Positions 33,514 to 45,600 of a stretch of DNA of 64,000 bases are shown here, piece by piece. The stretch covers positions 14,345,001-14,409,000 of the forward strand of contig NC_081291.1 of NCBI RefSeq assembly GCF_030435805.1, read 5' to 3'. The notes under the pieces are model-generated. The model searched no databases, was not told the origin of the DNA, and saw nothing but the letters and a program-made list of their open reading frames with translations. Source of the stretch: Mustela lutreola (Eukaryota > Chordata > Mammalia > Carnivora > Mustelidae). Positions within the stretch are counted from its first letter, which is position 1. The number at the start of each line of letters is the position of its first letter. A program made the position numbers and the translations under genes.

Positions 33514-33720
33514 ATTTTTTTTTTTTTAGTTTTTTTAAAAGATTTAATTTATTTATTTGACTGAGAGATTACAAGTAGGCAGAGAGGCAGGCAGAGAGAG
33601 AGGGGGAAGCAGGCTCCCTGCTGAGCAGAGGCCCGGATGCAGGGCTCGATCCCAGGACCCTGAGACCATGACCTGAGCCAAAGGCAGAGGCTTAAACCAC
33701 TGAGCCACCCAGGCACCCCC
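33514..33720 (-). mobile_element. Can-SINE (array member 4 of 4)
   Basis: Reversed copy. GCATAAACATTTTA at 33723-33736 matches 32924-32937 on the far side of the array. Confidence 0.92.
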
Positions 33721-33959
33721 TTGCATAAACATTTTAAAAGAAACAATTATTTACAAATGAAATTGTTTTTATCTTCCAGCAACTCTGGGAAATTAGGTGT
33801 GGTTCCTGAGACAATTACATTATACCAATGTCAATTTCTTGTTTGACAAAAGTTTAGTAAGATAGACCAGTTCACTGGGGGAAGCTGAGTTAAAGGTTCA
33901 TGGAAATGCTATTTTTCCAACTTTTTATTAGTCTTATTAAGTTATTTCATAATAAGAAG

Positions 33960-34690
33960 TTATAAAAGCTAGGTGGCCAAAAGAATTGAAAGCAGGGTCT
34001 TGAAGAGATATTTGTATACCCATGTTCTTAGAAGCTCTATTCATGATGGCCAAAAGGGGGAAGCTACCCAAGTGTCCAAGAGTGGATGAGTGGGTAAACT
34101 AAATGTGGTATATTCATGCAAGGGTTTTTGTTTTTTTGTTTTTTTTTAAGATTTATTTATTTGACAGAGAGAAATCACAAGTAGACAGAGAGGCAGCCAG
34201 AGAGAGAGAGAGAGGGAAGCAGGCTCCCTGCTGAGCAGAGAGCCCGATGCGGGACTCGATCCCAGGACCCTGAGATCATGACCTGAGCCGAAGGCGGCGG
34301 CTTAATCCACTGAGCCACCCAGGCACCCCTCATGCAAGGGTTTTTTATCAGCCTTAAACAGGAAGGAAATTCTGACCGATGCGAAAACGTGGATGAACCT
34401 TAACACATCCTTAAGCTGCTAACTGAAATAAGCCAGTCACAAAAAAGACAAAGACTGCATGATTCTACTTACATGACGACCCTAAGGTCGTCAGGTAGAA
34501 TGGTGGGTGCTTGGGCTGGGGGAGAGGGAATGGGGAATTACTGTTTAATGGGGACAGAGTTTTCATTTTACAAGATGAAAAGAGTTCTGAAGTTGCATGA
34601 CAACGTGAATGTACTTTTCACACTACTGAAAGGTACACTTAAAAATGACAAATTTTATGTGTATTTTACCACAATTAAAGAAAAAAACAC
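33960..34690 (+). mobile_element. L1M fragment split by a SINE
   Basis: CATGATGGCCAAAAGGGGG, CCCAAGTGTCCAAGAG and GCATGATTCTACTTACATG follow the L1 3' order. Confidence 0.8.
34130..34329 (-). mobile_element. Can-SINE in L1M
   Basis: Reversed full-type copy. Target duplication TCATGCAAGGGTTTTT on both sides. Confidence 0.95.
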
Positions 34691-34692
34691 CG

Positions 34693-34850
34693 GGGCACCT
34701 GGGTGTCTCAGTGAGTTAGGCATCTGACTCTTGATTTTTGACTCAGGTCATGATCTCAGGGTTGTGAGATCGAGACTGACATCAGGGTCTGCGCTGGGCA
34801 TGGAATCTGCTTAAGTTTCTCTTTCTCCCTTTACCCCTAAAAATAACAAT
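34693..34850 (+). mobile_element. Can-SINE, older type
   Basis: GGCACCTGGGTGTCTCAGTG to CATGGAATCTGCTTAAG, with a poorly preserved tail. Confidence 0.88.
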
Positions 34851-34878
34851 ATCACCAAAAGCCTAGTGGCATTTTTTA

Positions 34879-35065
34879 AAAAAGATTTTATTTATTTATT
34901 TGACAGAGAGAGCGAGAGAGCACAACCAAGGGAAGCAGCGGAAGGAGAGGGAGAAGCAGGCTCTCCGTGGAGCAGAGAGCCTGACGCAGGGCTCGATCCC
35001 AGGACCCTGGGATCATGACCTGAGCTGAAGGCAGAGGCTTAACCTACTGAGCCACCCAGACTTCC
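34879..35065 (-). mobile_element. Can-SINE
   Basis: Target duplication CTAGTGGCATTTTTT on both sides. Confidence 0.94.
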
Positions 35066-35137
35066 CTAGTGGCATTTTTTAAAAGCAAAAGTTTCTGAAT
35101 TATATTTATTTATGAGCACAGGTATACCCAAGTTTTT

Positions 35138-35336
35138 TTTTTTTTTTTTTAAAGATTCTATTTATTTACTTGACAGAGAGAGATCACAGCAGACAGAGAG
35201 GCAGGCAGAGAGAGAAAGAGAGGGAAGCAGGCTCCCCTTCGAGCAGAGAGCCCGATGCGGGACTCAATCCCAGGACCCTGAGATCATGACCTGAGCCGAA
35301 GGCAGCGGCCCAACCCACTGAGCCACCCAGGTGCCC
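35138..35336 (-). mobile_element. Can-SINE
   Basis: Target duplication TATACCCAAGTTTTT (35123-35137 and 35337-35351). Confidence 0.95.
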
Positions 35337-35351
35337 TATACCCAAGTTTTT

Positions 35352-36017
35352 GAAAGTTCACGTTAAGTCATTTGCTTTTACAAAATACCTACACATTAGT
35401 ATCTGTTTTCCCTAACTGGAAAAGATCTGAAGGGGCTTTGGCTCTGAGGAAAGAGTGAAGGGCAAAGATAGCCTTCAGAGCTCATTCTTCAGCAAGTCCT
35501 GATAGAGCTAGCCTAGGTCCTTCTCTGAGAATTGCACTCAGCATCCCGGCATCAACCCACCAGAGCACTAAACTGTGGCTGTGAGTGTCTGCGTTTTAAC
35601 TGATTTTGTGTATCTGTTAACAGGATGTGCCCTCAGGTACCAGAAAAGCCTGAGAAAGGTTATTTTGGCGGGGGGTGTCTGGGAATGTTCAAAATGTTTC
35701 CCATATAAATGAGTGGCGATTGCTTCCTCGCCATCTCCGCTTCCTATAAGGGTTCACAGAAATGCTCTACTTTCAGACAGCAGCGGACACCTGTAGTGGA
35801 TGTATGTACCTCGTGCAAGAAGCGTGTTCGCAGGGCTCCTCTGCTGCCCCCACTGTCACACCTCCCCCATCCTGGTTCTCTCCGGGAAAGTCTTATCAAA
35901 TTTCTTGCTTTTCCTTCCTGAGATATTTTCTGTCTTCGCAAACACATTTGTGTGTGTGTTTCTAACTTTACATTAGCTTTTCATTCCGTAAATGCTTCCA
36001 CGCTGGCTTTCCTTTTT
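35352..36017. other. intergenic DNA, nothing recognised
   Basis: No gene or clear repeat is visible. Confidence 0.5.
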
Positions 36018-36030
36018 CTTTTTAAATATT

Positions 36031-36075
<45 letters not shown>

Positions 36076-36163
36076 AAGTAAAACTACACCAAACTTGGGG
36101 CTTGAGCTTAGGACCCCAAGATCAAGAGTTCCACACTCTACCCACTGAGCCAGCCAGGAGCCT
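36018..36163 (-). mobile_element. Can-SINE, short type, with (TTTA)12 tail
   Basis: Long (ATTT)n run 36026-36072, then a reversed short head ending CCCACTGAGCCAGCCAGG. Confidence 0.85.
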
Positions 36164-36261
36164 CTCCTCCCCTTTCCTTTCTTTTTTTTTTCCTTTCCTT
36201 TCTCTCTCTCTCTCTCTCTTTCTTTCCCTTTCTTTCCTTCCTTCCTTTCCTCTTTCTTTCT
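36164..36261. repeat. polypyrimidine tract
   Basis: About 95 bp of almost pure C/T, with TCTCTCTC and TTCC units. Confidence 0.9.
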
Positions 36262-36302
36262 ATAAAATTCACATAACATAAAACTTAACACTTAACCAAT
36301 TT

Positions 36303-36489
36303 TCTTTTTTCTTTTTTAAAGATTTTATTTATTTATTTGACAAGGAGAGAGATCACAAGTAGGCAGAGAGAGAGGAGGAAGCAGGGCCCCTGCCAAGCAG
36401 AGAGCCCAATGCATGGCTTGATCCAGGACCCTGAGATCATGACCGGAGCCAAAGGCAGAGGCTTAACCCACTGAGCCACCCAGACGCCC
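36303..36489 (-). mobile_element. Can-SINE in L1M
   Basis: Target duplication ACACTTAACCAATTTT / ACACTGAAACCATTTT. Confidence 0.93.
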
Positions 36490-36893
36490 CACACTGAAAC
36501 CATTTTAAAGTATACAATTCATTGGCATTGAATACATCCACCGTGTTGTGCAACCGTCACCTCTATCTAGTTCTGGAACATTTTCATCACCTAAAAGCAA
36601 ACACCATCCCCGTGAATGGTCACTCCCTGCCCTCCTCCCCCAGCCGCTGGTGACCATTAACCTCCCTTCTCTGTCTACGGACTTCCCTGTTCTGGAGGAT
36701 TCATGTAAGTGGAATCTTACACCCTGTGGCCTTTTGTAACTGGCTTCCTTCACTAGGCATGATGTTTTCAAGGTTCATCCATGCGTGTATCAAAAAAACT
36801 CCCTTTGTATAACTGAGTAATATTCCATTCCTGGATAGACCAATTTTTTCCCCATTCATCTGTCGATGGACGTTTGTTTGTTTGTACTGACCT

Positions 36894-37101
36894 TTTTTTT
36901 TTTTTTTAAGATTTTATTTATTTATTTATTGGATAGAGAGAGAGAGAGATCACAAGTAGGCAGAGAGGCAGGTAGAGAGAGAGGGAGAAGCAGGCTCCCT
37001 GCTGAGCAAAGAGCCCGATGCGGGGGCTCCATCCCAGGACTTTGGGATCATGGCCTGAGCCGAAGGCAAAGGCTTAACCCACTGAGTCACCCAGGTGCCC
37101 C
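36894..37101 (-). mobile_element. Can-SINE in L1M
   Basis: Target duplication GTACTGACCTTT on both sides. Confidence 0.94.
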
Positions 37102-37308
37102 GGTACTGACCTTTCAACAATTAAGTATTGTCATGACCACTCATGTACAAGTATTTGTTTGAAAACCTCTTTGCAATTATTTGGGATTTATGCCTAGGAG
37201 TGGAATTGCTGGTCGTCCAGTAAGTATGTTGAACTTGAGGAACTGCCAAGCTTTTCCATGTAGCAGAAGCCCTTTATTGCACTTGGCTTTCCAATATAAC
37301 CATCTTGT

Positions 37309-37520
37309 GTTTTTTTTTTTTTTCAAGACTTATTTATTTGAGAAAGACAGAGAGTGCACATGAGCAGGGGGCTGGGCAAAGAAAGAGGAAGAGAGAGAAC
37401 CCTCAAGCAGATTTCCCGCTGAATACGGAGTTCTAAGTGGGGCTCGATCCCGGGCCCATGAGATCATGACCCGAGCCGAAGGCAGAGGCTTTAACCCACT
37501 GAGCCACCCAGGCGCCCCCC
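37309..37520 (-). mobile_element. Can-SINE
   Basis: Reversed copy. CCATCTTG is duplicated on both sides. Confidence 0.93.
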
Positions 37521-37694
37521 CCCATCTTGCTTTTTTAAAAAATTTTTTTAAGGTGCGCTCTATCTCTTCATCTATCCCGCCACTGTTGCAAAGCAGATCC
37601 TGGAGTGCAGACCTCGGAAGCACCAGCCAGGATATTTTGGGGGCTGCTTGTCCTCCCTAAGGACAGGCCTATTTACTCCTGCTCCAAATCCCTG

Positions 37695-37830
37695 TCCCTC
37701 GCACATGTGATCCTGGGACAAATGACTGAGTTGCTCTGGGCCTGTTTCCATACTTGAAAAATGGGGTCAGAACAGTCCTCCCTTGAAGGGGTTTGTGAGA
37801 TTAAGAAAGAAAACCCAAGTGATATGCTCA
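37695..37830 (+). mobile_element. MIR fragment
   Basis: TGGGACAAATGACTGAGTTG, GGCCTGTTTCCATACTTG and AAAATGGGGTCAG fit the MIR core. Confidence 0.55.
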
Positions 37831-38425
37831 GACAGGAACGGGGTGTGGTGTGGGCTACCTGTGTATCTGAGCCTTTCTCCCATCCAGTCTCAGCGGTAGT
37901 GTATGACTCAGTTTCTCCCCATCAGCACTCACTCTGGATGTTATATAGGTTTCCTCCCTTTTGTGTGGTGGGATGAGGGAAAATGATGTGGCTTCCCTCC
38001 CTCCACAACCCTGGCTTCAGGAACATGTGCAGACACTTATTACATGTCGGAGTTATGAAACCTGATCCTTGCTGAGATTTTTGTTCTGTTCTCTTCTCCC
38101 ACTTGGCTTGGGTCTTGCTCCCACAGCTGGTTCAGGCCGGCTCTCAGATTTTCTGAATTCTACCTGAAGCTGCCAGAGACCAAAATAGCCACTGAGTATG
38201 TGACCTCTGTTCTGTGCTCGCAGACCAGGGCTCCAGGCCAGCCCAGTGAACTCTGCCCTGGGTATTCTGAGACCAGGGCCAGAGGTAGATGGCTCTTGAG
38301 TTGGCATCCTAGCTAATCCGGGGCCAAGGCTGCTTGGAATGAGATGTCGGTGACCCAAGTCCAGGGTCTAGCCCTGTTTTCTGATGATGTGGCCAGACAC
38401 TCAGCCTTATTTTTCTGGCCATTTT
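37831..38425. other. intergenic DNA, nothing recognised
   Basis: No gene, RNA or repeat can be supported. Confidence 0.5.
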
Positions 38426-38429
38426 GGAG

Positions 38430-38830
38430 AAATCTGATCAACATTAGTGGGTGACTTACTGTATGCCAGGCACATATTGGGTGCACTGATATGGTTGTAA
38501 TGGAGACACATCCTTGCTCTGGAAGTCCTAATCTCTATGTCAGAAGAAATGGGAAACAAACCAGAAAAGCAGTGTCTATAATGGAGTGTGATCACTGCGA
38601 CAAACAGGATGAAATAAGGAAAGGAGATGATCTGTTCACAGAGGATGAGAAGTATGGTGGGAGATCTCAGCCAGGTAGGGTAAGTAGAACCCCTAGGAAG
38701 AGGTGAAGTTCCCCTGAACTTTGAAGGAAGAGAAACAGCTAGATAACTTGCAGGGCATGCTCCGGGCATAAGCAACAGGAAGTGCAAAGGCCCTGGGGTG
38801 GGACCCCGCTAGGCCCTTAAAGTACTGTTG
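38430..38830 (-). mobile_element. L2 fragment
   Basis: GACTTACTGTATGCCAGGC, AGTGTGATCACTGCGAC and GGAAGTGCAAAGGCCCTGG are in reversed L2 order. Confidence 0.65.
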
Positions 38831-39289
38831 GGGCTAGAAGTGAATTGAGTGTTGGGGAGATGTTGAGAGGGGAGGCCGAGGTCTGTGGCGCCACATCAGC
38901 CTCCTTCTTTGCAACATGGGAGCCTGCAGAGGACCTCCGGCAACATCTTACTGTGGTGTTGGGTTTTCACTTTATTCCGTTCCCCTCTAAACCTCCGGGT
39001 CTTCATGCATGCCACTTCTCTGACTCCAGGAGGCTCTAGTAGAGCAGCCCTTAGAACCGTGCTTCAGGTTCTTCCTCTGCAAAACGAAGTGAATAACCGA
39101 GTCTTACGGGAGGTGGCGGGGGAGGGAGAGCCAGATTATCCCCAGGAGAGGGCGGATAGCGGCGCTCAGTGAACTCGCGGAATGAAATGACGCGCTCGTC
39201 GCAGCGCCTGACTCAAGTGAGTTCAAGCGGCCACATCGTACGAAACAAACTGTCCCCATCTTAGAAGGGGGAAACCGAACTTGGGGAAG

Positions 39290-39640
39290 GTGCGGATCCG
39301 GAGCTCCTAGGGCGCGTGTTGGAGTCGGGGCGCGCACGCCGCGCCTCGGGCTGCGGGGCGCGCACGCCGAGCGGCCCGGCTGGGGGCGGGGCCAGGGCCG
39401 GGGCTGGGGGCGGGCCCGGGGGCGGGGCGGCGCGGGGTCCCGGCGGCTGCGGCGACCGACTTGCCAGTCCCGACTGGAGCGGGTCAGAGGCGGCGCCCGA
39501 GCCCGCCATGGAGCAGCCCAGGAAGGCGGTGGTGGTGACGGGTACGCTGATGGCGGCCGCGGCGATAGCGACCGCGGGCAGGGGCGGGTTGGGCGGCTCC
39601 AGAGCCGGCGGGGTTGGTAGGGGCGCGGTGGCCCGGCAGG
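39290..39640 (+). promoter_or_regulatory. PGPEP1: PGPEP1 CpG-island promoter and first exon
   Basis: This is a very GC- and CpG-rich block just upstream of and across the start codon, with GC boxes (GGGGGCGGGGCC at 39382-39393 and GGCGGGGCGG at 39421-39430) and no TATA box. The start site is probably within the 100 bp before the ATG (inference). Confidence 0.7.
39508..39541 (+). CDS. PGPEP1: PGPEP1 exon 1 (coding part)
   Basis: It encodes [11 protein letters not shown] plus the first base of Gly12. The start context GCCCGCCATGG is a strong Kozak sequence and matches the known PGPEP1 N-terminus. The donor is GTACGC, phase 1. Confidence 0.93.
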
Positions 39641-42600
39641 GGCAGGTGCTAGAAGTCGTCCCAGGTTTGGAAGATGTCATCGCCCAGCTTGTTCCGCGCA
39701 ACACGTAGAAAGTGGAGAAGGGGCGCCCCTCTGGCCCCACTGTCAGGGGTCGGGGCAAGCAGGGGTGTGAGGGTCCAGCCAAGTGCCCCGCGCAGAACAG
39801 GCCCCTCTGGCGTCCTTCCTTCCCCGGGTGAGGACAGTGGTTCTCTGGGCACCTGTCTGTTCCGTCTGACCAGCCGGTGGGCAGGACTGGACTTCTCCCT
39901 GCCCCTCCCGAGGTCGGTTCTGTCCCCACCCACGGCCCCAGGGGACAAAGGCCGATTTGCGGGCAGGAAGTGCCCCAGTGACAAATGAACCTCCTGCCAG
40001 CCACTGCTCCCCCAGCCCTGTGCTAATGGGGGGGCTGTTCTCCCGAGGCAAGAACAGGTGGAGGTCGGGGAACCTCGGGTGGCCAGCTGCTGTTTCTGTT
40101 GTCCCCAGGACCGTGAGGGTCAAAAATCTCCACACACCCCCACCCCGCCCCGAGCTGTTTATGGGTGAGCCCGTGCCTGCTGTCACTAACTCCCCGAAAC
40201 TAACTGTTCCTCCTGGGGAAGACTCCGCCTCAGGGCCACGTGAACGTCAACTTCCGCTGGCCTCTGGTTGGGGGGGGGGGTGTCATTTTGGCCTGCTCTC
40301 TAGAAGGGTCAGAGTGGGAGATCCAGCTAAGCTTCCCACAAGTGTTTTCTGGCCTGGGGAGGATGAGGCTGATCCTGGCATTCCCAGGAAGGTGGAAGAA
40401 GCACTCACTTAACAGGTGTGCCTAATTGCAGGGAGAGTTGCTGCCGCCACCCCCCCCCCCCCGCCCCCGCCCCGCAGCCCTCCTGTATCTGGTAATCTGT
40501 TCCTCTAGTGCTGGGCTCTGTAGGTAACCACCGGACTGGGCATTTTCCTTGCATGAATTCATTACATCTGTACCATCTCCATTTTGCACAGAGGAAACTG
40601 AGGCTTACAGAGGTCACCCTGTTTGTAGGTGGTGGAGCTGGGACTCAAACTTAGTCTCTACAGGAGAAGATAAGGGGTGGAGAGGTCCTGCCCCACTGTG
40701 GGGGAGGCTCTGTTGTTCCAAGGTGCAGCTTCCCTCCCAAGGCCACGACACCACCTGGGACCCTCAGTACAGCTGGAGTGACCCCCAGTTCCAGGGCATC
40801 CTCTCTTGGAGATATTCCTTTCTAGGCAGGGGGACAGGGTGATTAGAAGAGAAGAGTTGTGAATTCTCATGGGCCTGGTTTCAAATCCCAGCTCTTCTGC
40901 CTTCTTGGTCTGTGACCCTGGGCAGTGGTTTTCACCTATCTGTGCCTTAGTCCTGCTCCTGTAAAAGGGGTGCAGAAAATAGCCTTGCCTAAAAAGCACT
41001 CAGGGAGGCTGAAGGCCACAGTGCAGGCAGAACCCTTAACGCATCCTCTGACCACTCCCTCAGTTTGTAAGTGGGACTTGGAGTTCGAGCAAGCAGGGAA
41101 GAGGGTGGCAGGAGGTTGTCTGGACAGCCTGGCCTAGGAGACACCCACATGTATCCCTTAAGGGCCATTCCTCACTTGGTGGTGATTCACGGAGCACAGA
41201 GGCCCTGCACAAAGACGGTGGTAAAGTAATTATAGATGGGGATCAGGGATAGTGGAAAAAATCGAAAGGGGGAAAAAGGCCAGCCCTTTTGGGGGCAACA
41301 GGAGGCCACTGGCCCCTTGGAAGGCACGAGGGTTGGGCAAAGGGGAAGATAGGAAAGGACAGTTAAAAGCAGTTAAGAGGGGCGCCTGGGTGGCTCAGTG
41401 GGTTAAGGCTCTGCCTTCAGCTCAGGTCGTGATCTCAGAGTCCTGAGATCAAGCCCCGCATTGGGCTCTCTGCTTGGCAGGGAGCCTGCTTTTCCCTCTC
41501 TCTGCCTGCTGCTCTGCCTACTTGTGATCTCCCCCTCTGTCAAATAAATAAATAAAATCTTTAAAAAATAATAATAAAAGCAGTTAAGAGTGAGAAATAG
41601 GGAGGCTCTCTGAAGGGCCCTGGGTGTGCCCCAGATAGCAGGACCAGGCCTCTGACATTGGCCCTGGTGGCAGCTGCTGCCCAAGTTCCCCGTTCCTTTC
41701 CGCTGGGTGGAGGCAGCAACGCAACCCTGGGCAGGCTACAAGAGGTCACTGGGTGGTGATATGTGGCTTCTCCTGTTTTCTCTTTCAGGATTTGGCCCTT
41801 TTGGAGAACACACCGTGAACGCCAGCTGGATTGCAGTCCAGGTAACTTGGATCTGGAGGGTAGGAATCAGACTCAGGGCTGGGCTCCCCGTGGACATATA
41901 TGGCACCAAAGAGAGGAAGGAACCTATGAAAGAGAACGGGTCCCTTGAAGCTTCCAGCAAAACATTTAAGTCTGATATCCACACCTTTCCAGATGGTGAC
42001 CAGTATGACCACATTTGTTGGCTTGCTGTGTACGAAGCACTCTGAATTTCCCTCACAGCCTTTGCATGGTTGGGTGTACTCATTCTTGTGCCCACGCTCC
42101 TGATTGGGCAACCGGGGGTCCCCAGAGAGTTATCTGAGGTCACACAGTCAGGAAACGGGAGTGGCAGTGACTCAAAAGTGTCCCCTGCCCCAGCCAGGTT
42201 TTGGGGGGAACCAGGCAGGGATGTTGGGGGGTTGTATTAGCCTTTTAGAGAAGGTATAGTGACCCTCACTGTTGCCTCCCAGCAGTTGTGGGAGGAGAAG
42301 GCTGCTGATTGGGGGGTAGGGGGTGTCTTTCCCACTGTCCTGAGCAGGTTGTCAGCCTGTGAGCCTTCCACTTTCTTTGTCAGATGGGGCATTTGGAGAG
42401 ACAGACGGGAACAATGGGGAGAGAGAAAGAGAGAACCGTTTTCTTCTTATATAAATCAGGTCTGCAGAGACCGGAGCCAAACTCATGTTAATCCTAGCCC
42501 ATTAGCTGCTTGATTTAAAGCATCCCCTGCTTTTCATGCCAGAGCCCTGAATTTGGAGAAAAATCCAAGTTGAAACCTCCATGTGTCCACCCCTAGTTTT

Positions 42601-45600
42601 GCCCCCCCCCCACTTTTTTATATCACCCCAAGTAGAGACCTCAAAATCTTGGCTGCTTTTCTTTTTCTATTAAAAAACATTTCACCCCACTTTGTGAGCA
42701 GGACAGAGGGATAGGGTCCCCAGGACCCTGCAGATGGGAGCGTGTCCCAGGCTCTGCTCGTCGTACCCTCTCCCTGGAGCCCCAGACAAAAAGGAAACAG
42801 CGTGTTTCTGAAGACGTTGTGTGTCTGGCTTTGTGCGAGTTTCAGACAGGAGCCTTCACGGGGCTGAGTGGACACAAAGCCGTGTGTCTGAATTCCTGGG
42901 CCCCAGACACTATGATCTGCATCTAAATAGGAGAAAAATCAATTAAACAATCTTTGGAAATCCCTCTGAGCTTTGGGATGCGGATGGTGGAGGGTGGCAG
43001 CTTTTTCATTCTGCTGCTGGAGGGGAAGTGCCCCTGATATTTTGGTTGCCCATCTTGCCAGACCTTGCCTCTGGAAGTCTTTCCATTTTCTACCTCAAGC
43101 CTGTGAAACAATAAGAGAAGATTCTCTACCATTCCATGGATTAAAAAAAAAAAAAAAAAAAAAAGACACCAACTTTCCCAAGATGTGATTGTTCCCCTTA
43201 AAACCAAAACCAAAAGCTAGAGTTGCACATACATACGCTGAGTGATTGCCTCATGTAACTCCATGAAATTTCACGCATGTGCACCTCCGTGCTACCCGCA
43301 TCTGGATCAAGATCTAGAACATTCCTAGCCCCTTTCTCATCACAGAAGCTCCTTGTGGCCCTTCTTAGCTATTTCTCCCCAGGTGTAAACATCTCTGCTG
43401 ACTTTCTCTCTTTTTTTTTTTCTGCCACGTGGGTGTCACCTGTTCTAGAACTTGGCGTCAGCGGACTTGTGCTTGGGTCCGTCGCCTTCCGCAAAGCGCA
43501 GTGTGTGCGGGATCTGTCTGTGGGGTTGCTGGGAGCTGCCCTTGGTGTGTTTTAGTTGACCTGGATGAAACAGACTTGCGCATGAAAAGGCATCCAGTTG
43601 GATGGGTCCAATCTGTCCCTCAGGAAAATATGGCTTGGAGTGTTCTTGGTGGGATCCAGACGTGAGATCAGGTGGCAGTTCACGGTGATCGGCTCAAGCT
43701 GAAGATGGGAGTTTCGTGTCCCAGAGTGAGCAGCAGTTAACTTCCTGTCCCCATGGATTTTTCAGAAGCCCAAACTGTCCCCTGTAGAAGGAACGCCTCC
43801 TCTCTCAGGGACCCACTCATTTCTCTTTTTTCTCCCCTTCTCTATCTGTCTTTCTGTCTCTGTCTCTCTGAGCCTCCCTCTGGTCTCTCCCTCTCTCCCC
43901 TTACGTCTCTGTAGCACTCTCCATCTCTGGCTCTCTCCCCTTGTGTCCCCCTCTCTCAGTTTCATTTGGTCTTTCTGTGGGTCTCCGTTTCTCTCTTTTC
44001 GTGTCTCCCTCCCCTTATGTCTCCATCTCTCTGTGTCTCTGTCTGTCACTGTCTCCTCTCTCCCCTGGCCCTCCCCTGGTCCCTCTCTCATCTAACCTTC
44101 CTTCTTCACGCCTTCCGTGAACTTGTGCTCTAGTGCAGAATGAACTGTCTCCCACCAGCTACATTGGGGAGGTGGGAGTGTGGAGACAGAGGGCACCCCC
44201 TTTTCCTCATTCCCCAGCATGGCACTGCCCCTAAGCACCTCGCACAGGACGGACTTCGTTTTTGGAGCGTCCTGTCTTCTTCTAGGTCTAGGGTGGTGGA
44301 TGTAGGACGCTGGCCGCAGGTCTCTCTCTTCCTAGGAGGCTCAGGTGGGTGTCAAGGGCCGGGACCCCCTTGTTTGGCCGTCCGGAGTGTTCCCTGCCCA
44401 AGCACAGCGAGGAGGAGCTGGGTCACAGGTCCTGGTGACATCACGGGACAATTACTGCCACAGTGAGTCTAGACAGACCTGCTAAGGATATTAACCAGGG
44501 AACAAAGGGGGTCTTTGTTGTGGGGTCAAGGGAATCGGTCAGATGCGGCCTTGCGGCAGGGTCTTGTCAGGTAGACCGGGGTGTAGACAATGCGCCGTCT
44601 GGGGGTGTGTGAGCCCTGTTCCTTTCACGGTATGTGTGCGGGGCGGCTGTGCTTGCTGCGGTGCGCTCGCTGCCGTGTCGTGGAACTTGGGGGATGCTGC
44701 CACCCGCCTCCTCCCACAGGAGAACCGCCCAGCTCTCTTGGATCAGAAAGTGTCCAGAGGCAAGAGTTTCAGCTAGATTACAGACCACCTATTTCTGATA
44801 ACTCCCCCTGAACTTTGATAGCTTGTTCCTTCCCTTCCGTTGCCTGGTTTAAAATTGGGAAGCAATTTGCATAAAGTGATACTGACAGGTCTCCGTACCC
44901 CTGTCACTGCGGGGAAGAGTATTTCTATCCATATCCCTTCTGCTTCAATGAGGATAGTGAACAATTCTGTCAACCTGGAATGTTCCCTCCCACCCCCGCT
45001 TCCCCAGCATTCCCCACCCTGCCTGGGAGGCAGCTGCTCTCCTGACCTCGGTCATCTTAGAGGAGTTTGACTGGTCTCAAGCTGCCAGTGGACAGGCGGG
45101 TATGGAGTCTGTGTCCCCCCCAGGTGCCAGCTGCTACTTGCTTAGCCTGAATTGGGGTGGGGGGGCAGCTGGCTCTTTTTCCTACTGACCCCCTACTCCC
45201 ACTCCCATTGGCACTGGCGGGGGGGGGGGGCTTCCATAATGAACAGAGACGCTCCTCTCCGGGTGTTTGATGAACAGGTGGTTTGCCTCATTGTGGGGAT
45301 GCTGTGGGCGGGAGATAGCACGGGGTGGGTGTGCTGGTGTATATTTTTGGAGGCTGTTTCATTTTGTTTTTTTCTTAAGATTTTAATTTATTTATTTGAG
45401 AGAGAGAGAGTAACAGTGAAAGCGAGAAAGAGGGGGGAAACATGCTCCCCGCTGAGCAGGGAGCCCCTGGGATCGTGATCTGAGTGGAAGGCAGATGCTT
45501 AACTCATGGAACCACCCAGCCGCCCCTATGGTGGCAGTTTTCTTAGTTTAGATTTTTTTTCCGCTGGTGAGGGGAGCATAGCTGAGGGCCCAGAGGACGT

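Larger units (their letters stand above)
36262..37290 (-). mobile_element. L1M 3' region, interrupted by two SINEs
   Basis: ATAAAATTCACATAACATAA, GTGTTGTGCAACCGTCACC, GGTTCATCCATGCGTGTATC and AGTGGAATTGCTGGTCG are in reversed L1 order. Confidence 0.85.

Noticed and set aside
39261-40004. 247-codon frame antisense to PGPEP1 exon 1
   Set aside because: It overlaps the PGPEP1 promoter island on the opposite strand and is low-complexity Pro/Ala-rich. It is a shadow of GC-rich DNA.
43143-43165. A23 tract as the end of a processed retrocopy
   Set aside because: No recognisable transcript body and no target duplication could be paired with it.
43762-44091. 109-codon Arg/Glu/Thr-rich frame on the minus strand
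   Set aside because: It is only the translation of the polypyrimidine tract.
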